From: Candidatus Peregrinibacteria bacterium
GTDB taxonomy: Bacteria; Patescibacteriota; Gracilibacteria; UBA1369; LOWO2-01-FULL-3
Direction: 5' to 3'
DNA length: 17,768 nucleotides
Assembly (NCBI GenBank): GCA_018664365.1
Contig: JABJOK010000122.1
Coordinates: 1 to 17,768, forward strand
In this document: positions 6,488 to 13,323 of the stretch, in pieces
How positions within the stretch are numbered: the first letter of the stretch is position 1
Layout: each line of letters starts with the position of its first letter
The notes under the pieces: generated by a model
What the model saw: only the letters and a program-made list of their open reading frames with translations
Databases searched by the model: none
Told to the model about the DNA's origin: nothing
Translations under genes and position numbers: made by a program

Positions 6488-8266
6488 TTAAGCTTCTAGT
6501 TGAAATTTAGATCCATATGCTTGTATGGCTTTTTGAATTTCTTTATGTAAATCCTCGTATTTTTCAAGCTCTTCCTTTTTGATGTCCTTTGCCTTAACTA
6601 CTTTTTCCATGATTGGAAGGGCAAGGAACTCATCGAATGAGAAGTTTTCTTTCTCAACTAGTGGAAGTGCCTCGTAGTAAACAGTAAGGATACATTTTAG
6701 AATCCAGTATTGTTTCTTTAGAGGAGTGTAAGCGTCTTCATAATCGAATGCGTTTTGGAATAGGAAATCTTCACGCAACGACTTAGCAGTTTCAAGTGCT
6801 AGTCTTTCTTTTGGTGAAAGCGCATCCATTCCTACAAGTTTCACGATTTCTTCAAGCGAAGCTTCCTGCTGCAGGATGTTCATTGCTTCAACTTTTAGAG
6901 GTTCGTATTCTTCTGAAACCTCTTTCTTCATGTAATCACGAACGTTGTCTCCGTATAGTGAGTAACTAGCTAGCCAGTTGATCGCTGGGAAGTGACGTTT
7001 GTAAGCAAGCTTAGCATCTAGTCCCCAGAATACTTTTGTTACACGAAGTGTGTTCTGTGTAACTGGCTCAGAAAGATCTCCACCTGGAGGAGATACAGCT
7101 CCGATCGCTGTAACTGATCCAGTTCTTCCTTCTGATCCCTGACATTTAACGTAACCAGCTCTCTCGTAGAACTCAGCAGTCTTAGAACCAAGGTAAGCAG
7201 GATATCCTTCTTCACCTGGCATCTCTTCAAGACGACCTGACATTTCACGAAGTGCTTCCGCCCAACGAGATGTTGAATCGGCCATAAGCGCTACGTTATA
7301 TCCCATATCACGGTAATACTCAGCGATTGTGATTCCTGTATAAACAGAAGCCTCACGAGCGGCTACCGGCATGTTTGATGTATTTGCAATAAGAATTGTA
7401 CGTTTCATAAGTGGCTCACCAGTGTTTGGATCTTCAAGCTCTGGGAACTCGTTTAGTACCTCAGTCATCTCGTTACCACGCTCTCCACAACCGATATAAA
7501 CGATTACTTGAGCATCACAGAACTTAGCTAGTGATTGCTGTGTAACTGTTTTACCAGCTCCGAATGGTCCAGGAATACATCCTGCTCCACCTTTTGTAAT
7601 TGGGAAAAGTGTATCTAGAATACGTGTTCCTGTAACTAGAGGTTCTACTGGAATACTTTTTTCTTTAACTGGTCGAGGACGACGAATTGACCATTTGTGT
7701 ACCATTGTAATTTCGTGCTCTTTTCCATCTTCATCTTTTACAACCGCTACAACATCGTCGATTGTGTAATCTCCACTCTTAATTTCTTCAAGAGTTCCTC
7801 CTACTACTGTTGGTGGAACCATTACTTTATGGTTGATCAGTGTTGTCTCTTCAACTTCTCCAAGAATGTCACCACCTTCTACTTCATCACCCTTTGCTTT
7901 TAAAGGTTTGAAATTCCATTTTTTCTTGTGATCAAGTCCAGGAACGTTAATACCACGTGTGATATAAGCTCCAGCCTCTTTTTCAATAAGGTGAAGTGGA
8001 CGTTGGATACCATCATAGATTGATGTTAGTAGTCCAGGTCCAAGTTCCACTGACATGGTGTCACCAGTACGTGCAACTGGATCCCCAGGACCGATTCCTG
8101 AAGTGTCTTCATATACCTGGATTGATGCGTTATCTCCATCAAGCTCAATGATTTCCCCCATAAGCTTTTCTTCGGATACACGAACCACCTCGAACATTTT
8201 AGCGTCTTTCATTCCGTTGGCTACGACTAGCGGTCCAGATACTTTTATTACTTTTCCTTCTTTCAT
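6488..8266 (-). CDS. ntpA: V-type ATPase catalytic subunit A
   Basis: This 592-residue subunit hydrolyses ATP in V1. It has the N-terminal barrel, then the roughly 80-residue non-homologous bulge typical of A subunits (about 115-190, with PGLDHKKKWNFKP), then the RecA core. The Walker A loop is GPFGAGKT (233-240), the catalytic glutamate lies in GERGNE (E262), and the Walker B region is NVALMADSTSRWAEA (D330). The C-terminal helical domain is complete. All catalytic residues are present, so the enzyme should be active. A 46-nt gap after subunit F is the longest inside the operon but holds no clear promoter or terminator. Confidence 0.98.
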   Translation of the reverse strand: MKEGKVIKVSGPLVVANGMKDAKMFEVVRVSEEKLMGEIIELDGDNASIQVYEDTSGIGPGDPVARTGDTMSVELGPGLLTSIYDGIQRPLHLIEKEAGAYITRGINVPGLDHKKKWNFKPLKAKGDEVEGGDILGEVEETTLINHKVMVPPTVVGGTLEEIKSGDYTIDDVVAVVKDEDGKEHEITMVHKWSIRRPRPVKEKSIPVEPLVTGTRILDTLFPITKGGAGCIPGPFGAGKTVTQQSLAKFCDAQVIVYIGCGERGNEMTEVLNEFPELEDPNTGEPLMKRTILIANTSNMPVAAREASVYTGITIAEYYRDMGYNVALMADSTSRWAEALREMSGRLEEMPGEEGYPAYLGSKTAEFYERAGYVKCQGSEGRTGSVTAIGAVSPPGGDLSEPVTQNTLRVTKVFWGLDAKLAYKRHFPAINWLASYSLYGDNVRDYMKKEVSEEYEPLKVEAMNILQQEASLEEIVKLVGMDALSPKERLALETAKSLREDFLFQNAFDYEDAYTPLKKQYWILKCILTVYYEALPLVEKENFSFDEFLALPIMEKVVKAKDIKKEELEKYEDLHKEIQKAIQAYGSKFQLEA

Positions 8267-8312
8267 GTTATTTAAGAGTTAGTAGGATTTATTATATAAA
8301 TATTTAATTTGT

Positions 8313-8678
8313 TTATTGATCGCCAAAGATGTCGCTTCCGACAGCTCTTTCTACCATTTTTCCGATTCTCTTTAATCCGTATCCTGATGTTCCTTTAGAT
8401 CCTGGAACTGGAACGATTGCAGGAAGTGCATTTTCAGATAGTTTTTTGTAGTCTTCATCTGAAATTTTCATTGCTAGATCTTCTGTGATGAAAATTACTG
8501 CGTATGCTGGTCGTGTTTCTCCTGTTTTTGAATCAATTACGATTTCTTTCTTCTTTAGCTCAAAAAGTTTTGCTGTTGCTTCTTCACCAGTGTTTGAATC
8601 ATGAGTCTCTAGCCCTAGAGCTTTAAATCCTAGGATTGTATCTTTGTTTCCGACGATTGCTGTTTTAAACTTATCCAT
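8313..8678 (-). CDS. ntpG: V-type ATPase subunit F
   Basis: The 121-residue protein has the Rossmann-like fold of subunit F: the first strand and helix KTAIVGNKDTILGFKALGLE (residues 5-24), a central EIVIDSKTGETRPAYAVIFITEDLA strand, and the LPAIVPVPGSKGTSGYG block before the C-terminal helix. F binds the lower part of D in the rotor and can influence ATPase activity. Its ATG overlaps the stop of subunit C by one base (TAATG), which indicates translational coupling. The gene symbol follows E. hirae naming, where NtpG is the F subunit; other schemes call it atpF. Confidence 0.92.
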   Translation of the reverse strand: MDKFKTAIVGNKDTILGFKALGLETHDSNTGEEATAKLFELKKKEIVIDSKTGETRPAYAVIFITEDLAMKISDEDYKKLSENALPAIVPVPGSKGTSGYGLKRIGKMVERAVGSDIFGDQ

Positions 8679-9712
8679 TATGAGTAAAGATTACGTAGTC
8701 TTGGTTGAATTTCTTCTGGGTTGATTTCATTTAGCTTGTTAACCATGATCATTCGAATAACCATCGCGTTATTTCTTTTTGCTAGGAAATAGGCTATTAG
8801 TGGTTCTGGTCCGAATGGAATTAGTTTTGCCTGTTTGATGAAATCTGTTAGATGGTTTTCAGCTTCTTTTTCTAATTGGAGGAATGATTTTTCCTCTTCG
8901 TAAGATTTGTATCCAGTTGCAACCACCTTTGCGTACTTGGTCCCTCCCATAATTTCTGGGAAGTCAGTTAAGTCTCTTGAAAAGGCCTCCTTGAATTTAC
9001 TGAATGGCACAGTTCCATTCCATAGGAAGCCAGTTTCAAAGACTTCTAGCTCTTTTTCCTGAGTTTTCATCCGGAAAAGGAGCTTAATGTTGTTTAGATC
9101 GATTAGTTTCTGAACATACTGTAGTAAGAATTCGTTTTCACTGTCTGAAGCGATGTTGTACACCATCTTCATTAGCTTTTGGTCTAGGTATAGGTCAATA
9201 ATCTGAGGATCGTTATCGTGTTTTTCAAAAAGTTGGTATACCTTTTTGATTTTCTTCTTTAGATATTCCTCTTCTTTCTCTTCAAGACCGAAAGCAGTGT
9301 TTGTATCTTCAAAGATAAATGTTTTTAACGCATCAGTACTGATGGTTCCCATTTTACTTAGTAGGTACTCGATTTCTTCAAATGATTTTTCGCTCAGCTT
9401 TGCTTTGAGCATAGTTTTGATGTTGTGAAAATCGTATTGGAAAAGAAGAATGTTTAAAATTCTCTGGTCAGGTGTGACCTTTTCCAGAATCTCCTTGATA
9501 TCCAATAGTCCTTCGTCCAGAACAGTTTGGAAATCAGATGGGTTTTCGATTCCAGCTTTGTTGTCTGCGTAGTCGAACTCGTTTAGGACACGGAAAGAGT
9601 CTTTCCCATCCTTAGCAAGCATCATTCTCTCTACCTCATTATCTCCAAGGAGAAGAGTTTCAAGAGTTCTGATAAGGGCTACACTGTATGCAAAGTCGTG
9701 CTTGTTAATCAT
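8678..9712 (-). CDS. ntpC: V-type ATPase subunit C (d-type, rotor to ring adaptor)
   Basis: The 344-residue, wholly helical protein matches the V-type C/d subunit that caps the membrane ring and receives the D/F shaft. Typical features are the start HDFAYSVALIRTLETLLL, the FQYDFHNIKTMLKAKL segment near residue 110, and the C-terminal GPEPLIAYFLAKRNNAMVIRMIMVNKLN. The last is the conserved family ending: PE-PLIAY, then a shared Arg/Asn-rich helix. There are no membrane segments. It abuts subunit E with no gap and overlaps F by one base. Confidence 0.94.
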   Translation of the reverse strand: MINKHDFAYSVALIRTLETLLLGDNEVERMMLAKDGKDSFRVLNEFDYADNKAGIENPSDFQTVLDEGLLDIKEILEKVTPDQRILNILLFQYDFHNIKTMLKAKLSEKSFEEIEYLLSKMGTISTDALKTFIFEDTNTAFGLEEKEEEYLKKKIKKVYQLFEKHDNDPQIIDLYLDQKLMKMVYNIASDSENEFLLQYVQKLIDLNNIKLLFRMKTQEKELEVFETGFLWNGTVPFSKFKEAFSRDLTDFPEIMGGTKYAKVVATGYKSYEEEKSFLQLEKEAENHLTDFIKQAKLIPFGPEPLIAYFLAKRNNAMVIRMIMVNKLNEINPEEIQPRLRNLYS

Positions 9713-10273
9713 TTAGAACAGTAGTTTATGCAATTTAATTTCAAGATCCTCGCGAAGCTGCTCTCCGATAACAGTCTCGAAAGAGTTATCAACTTCAATT
9801 TTTTCGGTTTTTAGGATGAATCCACCTTTTATAGCAGCACCTTTATCTGACAGCATATATTTCTTTCCTGATTCTTTGATGGCTTTCTTTGTTGCGTCTT
9901 CTTTTCCTTTTGCAGGAATGACTACAACGTCATCAGTTAGATCTGCTTTCTTAAGCATATCTGCAAGAATAGATTCATATTTGTCAGATGAAGCTAGTGC
10001 TTCGATGGCTTTCTCAAGAGCTTGATCGATCATGCGTCGCTTTGCAGATAGAAGCTTGTTCTTAGCTTCACGTTCAGCAAGAGTTTCTGCCTTTTCGATG
10101 ATTTTTTTACTCCTTTCCTCAACTTTGTCGTGCATTTCTTGATCAATCTCTTTCTGCTTTTCTTTGTCTGCTGTCTCTAATTTAATTTTCTTTTCCTTAA
10201 ACTCTTTTTCTAGTTGAGAAATTTTGTCATCCGTCTCCTTTTTGATTTTTTCTAAAATATCAGCTAGTGCCAT
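9713..10273 (-). CDS. ntpE: V-type ATPase subunit E (peripheral stalk)
   Basis: The 186-residue protein has a long charged N-terminal coiled coil (about 5-95, heptads rich in Lys and Glu) and a compact C-terminal domain. The latter includes the GGFILKTEKIEVDNSFETVIGEQLREDLEIKLHKLLF ending that contacts the B subunit; the residues GG, D and N and the final amphipathic helix fit the E-subunit pattern. With the G/H subunit it forms the stator stalk that keeps V1 from turning. It starts 19 nt after K and its stop directly precedes the subunit C start. The leader is A/T-rich. Confidence 0.93.
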   Translation of the reverse strand: MALADILEKIKKETDDKISQLEKEFKEKKIKLETADKEKQKEIDQEMHDKVEERSKKIIEKAETLAEREAKNKLLSAKRRMIDQALEKAIEALASSDKYESILADMLKKADLTDDVVVIPAKGKEDATKKAIKESGKKYMLSDKGAAIKGGFILKTEKIEVDNSFETVIGEQLREDLEIKLHKLLF

Positions 10274-10292
10274 ATTTAAAGGGAGTCAGTGA

Positions 10293-10784
10293 TTATAGTT
10301 TGATAAAGAATACAAGTAGAGCACTAACTAGGAATCCTAGTACCGCGTATGTTTCTACCATTGCTGAAAGAACCATAGCTTTACCCATTTGAGAAGCATC
10401 CTTAGCAATCATGTTCATACCTGCTGCTGATACTTTACCCTGATTAATTCCTGAGTATAGACAAGCGAATCCACATGGTAAACATGCGAAGAATAGCTGC
10501 CATCCTTGTGCTAAAGTGATGTCCTTTGCTCCTCCTCCAAGAATTCCTGTGAAAAGAAGAATAAGGAAACCGATCAAGAATCCGTAGATTCCTTGTGTAC
10601 CTGGTAGGGCTTCTAGAATAAGAACCTTACCGAATTTCTCTGGTTGTTCAGTAGTTACTCCAGCACCTGCTTGTCCAGCTAGTGCTACACCAACTGATGA
10701 ACCGATTCCTCCGAGGATAACTGCGATTGCAGCTCCTGCTAGTGCTAGGGCTAGACCACCCCATTGTGCGAACAATTCTGCCAT
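10293..10784 (-). CDS. ntpK: V-type ATPase proteolipid subunit K, Na+-type binding site
   Basis: The 163-residue, four-helix duplicated proteolipid forms the rotating membrane ring. The residues that bind Na+ in E. hirae NtpK are all present: LPGTQG (L60, T63, Q64), INQGKV (Q115) and MVETYA (E144). Only the second hairpin carries the ion-binding carboxylate, as in eukaryotic-like and E. hirae rings. One ion site per four helices favours a pump over an ATP synthase. The Na+ preference is inferred from the ligand set. The extra cysteines C101, C104 and C108 near helix 3 are not part of the usual site. It sits between I and E, the normal ntp order. Confidence 0.95.
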   Translation of the reverse strand: MAELFAQWGGLALALAGAAIAVILGGIGSSVGVALAGQAGAGVTTEQPEKFGKVLILEALPGTQGIYGFLIGFLILLFTGILGGGAKDITLAQGWQLFFACLPCGFACLYSGINQGKVSAAGMNMIAKDASQMGKAMVLSAMVETYAVLGFLVSALLVFFIKL

Positions 10785-10802
10785 TTTAATTTGGTTAAAT
10801 GG

Positions 10803-12845
10803 TTATTTTTTAAGAAAGATATATTTAGTCTTTTTGCTGAATGGTTTGAACTCATCTCCTCCACCTTCCATGAACTTTGTGAAGAACTCCACAAATTGAA
10901 GACGTCCAGAGTGTATGAATGAACCAAGAGCATTAAGTAGTAAGTTGAAAATGTGCCCTCCAACGAAGACAACAGCGGCAAGTAGCCATCCGACGTATGG
11001 CATTCCTAGAACTAGACCGGCTACAATGTTCACGGCAAGACCGATAATTGCTGTAGCAAGACCAAGAGCTAGCATACGAGAGTATGAAAGAATGTCACTC
11101 ATATATCCAACAAGGTCATATAGTCCTAGAACTCCTTTTAGACTTCCTGGTATCAGCCCTCCAAAAATTGAAGAAATGAATTTTCCAACAATTCCACCCT
11201 TTTTGTTTTTCCAAGCTCCTACTGTTGAAGCAATAGCGCTTTTTACAATTATGATTCCTACTCCTATTAGTGCTAGGTTTTTTGACAGTCCTACGAGTGA
11301 TTCAGGTAGAACCCCAGTCATAGTAAGGATCATAAATCCGATAGATGATAGTAAGAAGACCCAGGTTCCTGATTCTAATAGAGCCTCTTTCTTGTCTACA
11401 GTTCTAAATGTGTGAACGAATTTCATTATCACTCCCATTAAAACTTGAATGAATCCAAGTGAAAGTGCCAATATAAGGACTGCAATTGGATTTGTAAGAG
11501 CGTTTATTTTCTGGAAAACGAAGAATTGTTCTCCATTGTCTGCGGCATAAGTTAGGAATTGTGGAACTTGCTCGGGAGTAAGTCCAAACCATCCTCCGAA
11601 TAGTGCACCTATTATAAAGGTAACGATTCCTCCATACATAAGGAGTGTCACTAGCTTCTTTATTCCGTCTGCCAATTTGAAGAATTTCAATATAGCCAAC
11701 ATTGCGAAGAACATAACTAGTCCGTATCCAGCATCTGTAAGACAAAGTGCAAAGAACACTATGAAGTAAGCTGCTAAGAATGGAGTGGGGTCTAGCTCGT
11801 CTGACTTTGGAAGACCATATATTTTTGAAACCGCCTCGAATGGTGATAGAAATTTGTTGTTGTCGAGCTCCACTGGTGGAATTTCGTCTTTTTCTAGTGG
11901 AATCTCTGTAAGCTCATATTCGTTTGTAACTTCGTCGATGTATCCTTTTATTTTATCTATGTTCTTTTTCTGCATCCATCCAGTAACCATGAAGCTGTAC
12001 TCTGTTTGACCTAGCTTCTTGTCCGTGTCTGTCTTTTCAATTTTCCAAGATAGATAATCGTGTACAACATGTAGGTTTTGGATGTTTTCTCCTAGCTCTT
12101 TCAGCTCCTTGTCGGTTTCTTTAAGAGCTTTTTCGTTTGTGTGAATATCTTTTTCTACTGTTTTAAGATAGTCAGTAACGAGTCCTTCTGTTTTTGGAAG
12201 TTCTGATTCTGAGAACTTGTACTCAGTTAGAACCTGACGAATTTCTCTTTCTAGTTCTTTTTCGAAGATTACCATTAGGTATGAATCAGCAGTCCCTTTA
12301 TTCACAACCTCTAAGCTGATTAAGTCACTTAGCTTTATGATTTTCTCTTTAGCGTCGTCTAGGTTGTTTGTCTTTAGGCTTCCTAGAATAGTCTTTGTAT
12401 TTACCGTTTCTTTTATGTTCTCAACTGGAATTTCTAATTTCTTCCATGGAGTATAAAGAGATAGCTCGTTTTTTAGAGCAGACAAGTTGTTTTTAGCGTT
12501 TGCTATTTTTTCTTCAACTTTAGTACATCCTTCTACAATTTTTTCGTAGTCAAAATTCTTAACTCTTTCTTCAACCTCTTTATTAGAAAGAACTTCAGGT
12601 CCTTCAAGAATACCTCTTTTCTTTCCGTGGTCATTAAGAAGCTTGATTGCGAACTCTACGTTTGCGTGAGCCAGCTCTGTTTTTTGATTACTTTGGAGAT
12701 CTTGATAAGAATCTCCTTTAAGTTCGCTGTCGTCAGCTATTTCTATAATATCTACTGCACCAGAGTCTTGCAGAACCTCTAAGATCTCTGACTTCTTGCT
12801 TTTTGATCCAATTAATTGGATTTTCTTAATCTTGGCGAGTGCCAT
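10803..12845 (-). CDS. ntpI: V-type ATPase subunit I/a (membrane stator)
   Basis: The 680-residue protein has a soluble N-terminal half (1-350) with two coiled-coil arms (about 100-135 and 225-270) and two alpha/beta domains. A C-terminal membrane half of about seven to eight helices follows. It holds the two ion half-channels and the conserved arginine that resets the ring carboxylate: R590 in LSYSRMLALGLA. Other family blocks are the PTPFLAAYFIVFFALCLTDAGYG entry to the membrane domain (D367, G372) and VGGHIFNLLLNALGSFIHSGRLQFVEFF near the end. It anchors the stalks. The start codon follows the G/H gene by 2 nt. The length is normal for the family. Confidence 0.96.
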   Translation of the reverse strand: MALAKIKKIQLIGSKSKKSEILEVLQDSGAVDIIEIADDSELKGDSYQDLQSNQKTELAHANVEFAIKLLNDHGKKRGILEGPEVLSNKEVEERVKNFDYEKIVEGCTKVEEKIANAKNNLSALKNELSLYTPWKKLEIPVENIKETVNTKTILGSLKTNNLDDAKEKIIKLSDLISLEVVNKGTADSYLMVIFEKELEREIRQVLTEYKFSESELPKTEGLVTDYLKTVEKDIHTNEKALKETDKELKELGENIQNLHVVHDYLSWKIEKTDTDKKLGQTEYSFMVTGWMQKKNIDKIKGYIDEVTNEYELTEIPLEKDEIPPVELDNNKFLSPFEAVSKIYGLPKSDELDPTPFLAAYFIVFFALCLTDAGYGLVMFFAMLAILKFFKLADGIKKLVTLLMYGGIVTFIIGALFGGWFGLTPEQVPQFLTYAADNGEQFFVFQKINALTNPIAVLILALSLGFIQVLMGVIMKFVHTFRTVDKKEALLESGTWVFLLSSIGFMILTMTGVLPESLVGLSKNLALIGVGIIIVKSAIASTVGAWKNKKGGIVGKFISSIFGGLIPGSLKGVLGLYDLVGYMSDILSYSRMLALGLATAIIGLAVNIVAGLVLGMPYVGWLLAAVVFVGGHIFNLLLNALGSFIHSGRLQFVEFFTKFMEGGGDEFKPFSKKTKYIFLKK

Positions 12846-12847
12846 AT

Positions 12848-13180
12848 TTATTTAGATTTAACGTATGATACAAAATCTTCTGAAATTTCTTTGACTGCAG
12901 AATCAACTTTTCCTTCTGCGTCAGAATCAAGACGAACAACGTCGCTTTCTGCTGTTGCCATCTTTGATTTTAGGATTTCTCCTGCTTCTTTTTTTACTGC
13001 TCCAAGCTTTTCGTTTCCTTTTTCACGAAGGTCCGCTTCGAATTCAGTAGTCTTCTCAGCTAAATCTTCCTCAACTTTTCTAAGCTTTGAATCAAGTTCT
13101 TGAGATGATTTCTCGATTCTTTTCTTAGCCTCGTCTTCGGCTTTTTTTATCTGAGAGATAGGATCGTTTTGAGTAGTCAT
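12848..13180 (-). CDS. ntpF: V-type ATPase subunit G/H (peripheral stalk coiled coil)
   Basis: From ATG 13180 the product has 110 residues, almost all one coiled coil: IKKAEDEAKKRIEKSSQELDSKLRKVEEDLAEKT continuing through EKLGAVKKEAGEILKSK. This is the pattern of the bacterial G/H stalk subunit that pairs with E. The frame is open upstream to 13249, but that extension runs through the terminator-like hairpin and the leader, so 13180 is preferred. A weak AGGG lies 7 nt before it, one of the few Shine-Dalgarno-like sites here. It is the first gene of the operon, as ntpF is in E. hirae. Sequence identity in this family is low, so the call rests on shape and position. Confidence 0.85.
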   Translation of the reverse strand: MTTQNDPISQIKKAEDEAKKRIEKSSQELDSKLRKVEEDLAEKTTEFEADLREKGNEKLGAVKKEAGEILKSKMATAESDVVRLDSDAEGKVDSAVKEISEDFVSYVKSK

Positions 13181-13199
13181 ATTTGCCCTTTGGTTAACT

Positions 13200-13227
13200 A
13201 AAAAAACCTTATCACATAAGATAAGGT
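13200..13227 (-). terminator. Terminator or attenuator in the V-ATPase leader
   Basis: CCTTATC (13207-13213) pairs with GATAAGG (13220-13226), plus A13206-T13227, with a six-base loop. On the minus strand it is followed by U7 (complement of 13200-13206). It ends 19 nt before the first V-ATPase start. It may terminate the upstream exonuclease gene, regulate entry to the operon, or both. Confidence 0.7.
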
Positions 13228-13248
13228 GTATGATTTTTTGCCGGACCA

Positions 13249-13277
13249 AGTTTATGTATGAAAAACCTAAAAGTCAA
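13249..13277 (-). promoter_or_regulatory. Candidate promoter of the V-ATPase operon
   Basis: On the minus strand TTGACT (13277-13272) is followed after 17 nt by TAAACT (13254-13249). This matches sigma70 boxes at 5 and 4 of 6 positions. Transcription would start near 13242, upstream of the terminator-like hairpin, giving a leader of about 62 nt. Confidence 0.4.
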
Positions 13278-13323
13278 TGCTAAAAATTAATATTTTACTT
13301 AGGGAATGCCATTTCTGTTGACA

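Noticed and set aside
4415..13180. UGA read as glycine in this genome
   Set aside because: All V-ATPase frames are full length under the standard code with no in-frame TGA, and glycines use GGN, so there is no direct sign of reassignment. Only the absence of TGA stops is notable.
13181..13249. N-terminal extension of the G/H subunit up to 13249
   Set aside because: The extra 23 residues would be encoded by the hairpin and U-tract leader and do not fit the coiled coil. ATG 13180 gives the usual subunit length.
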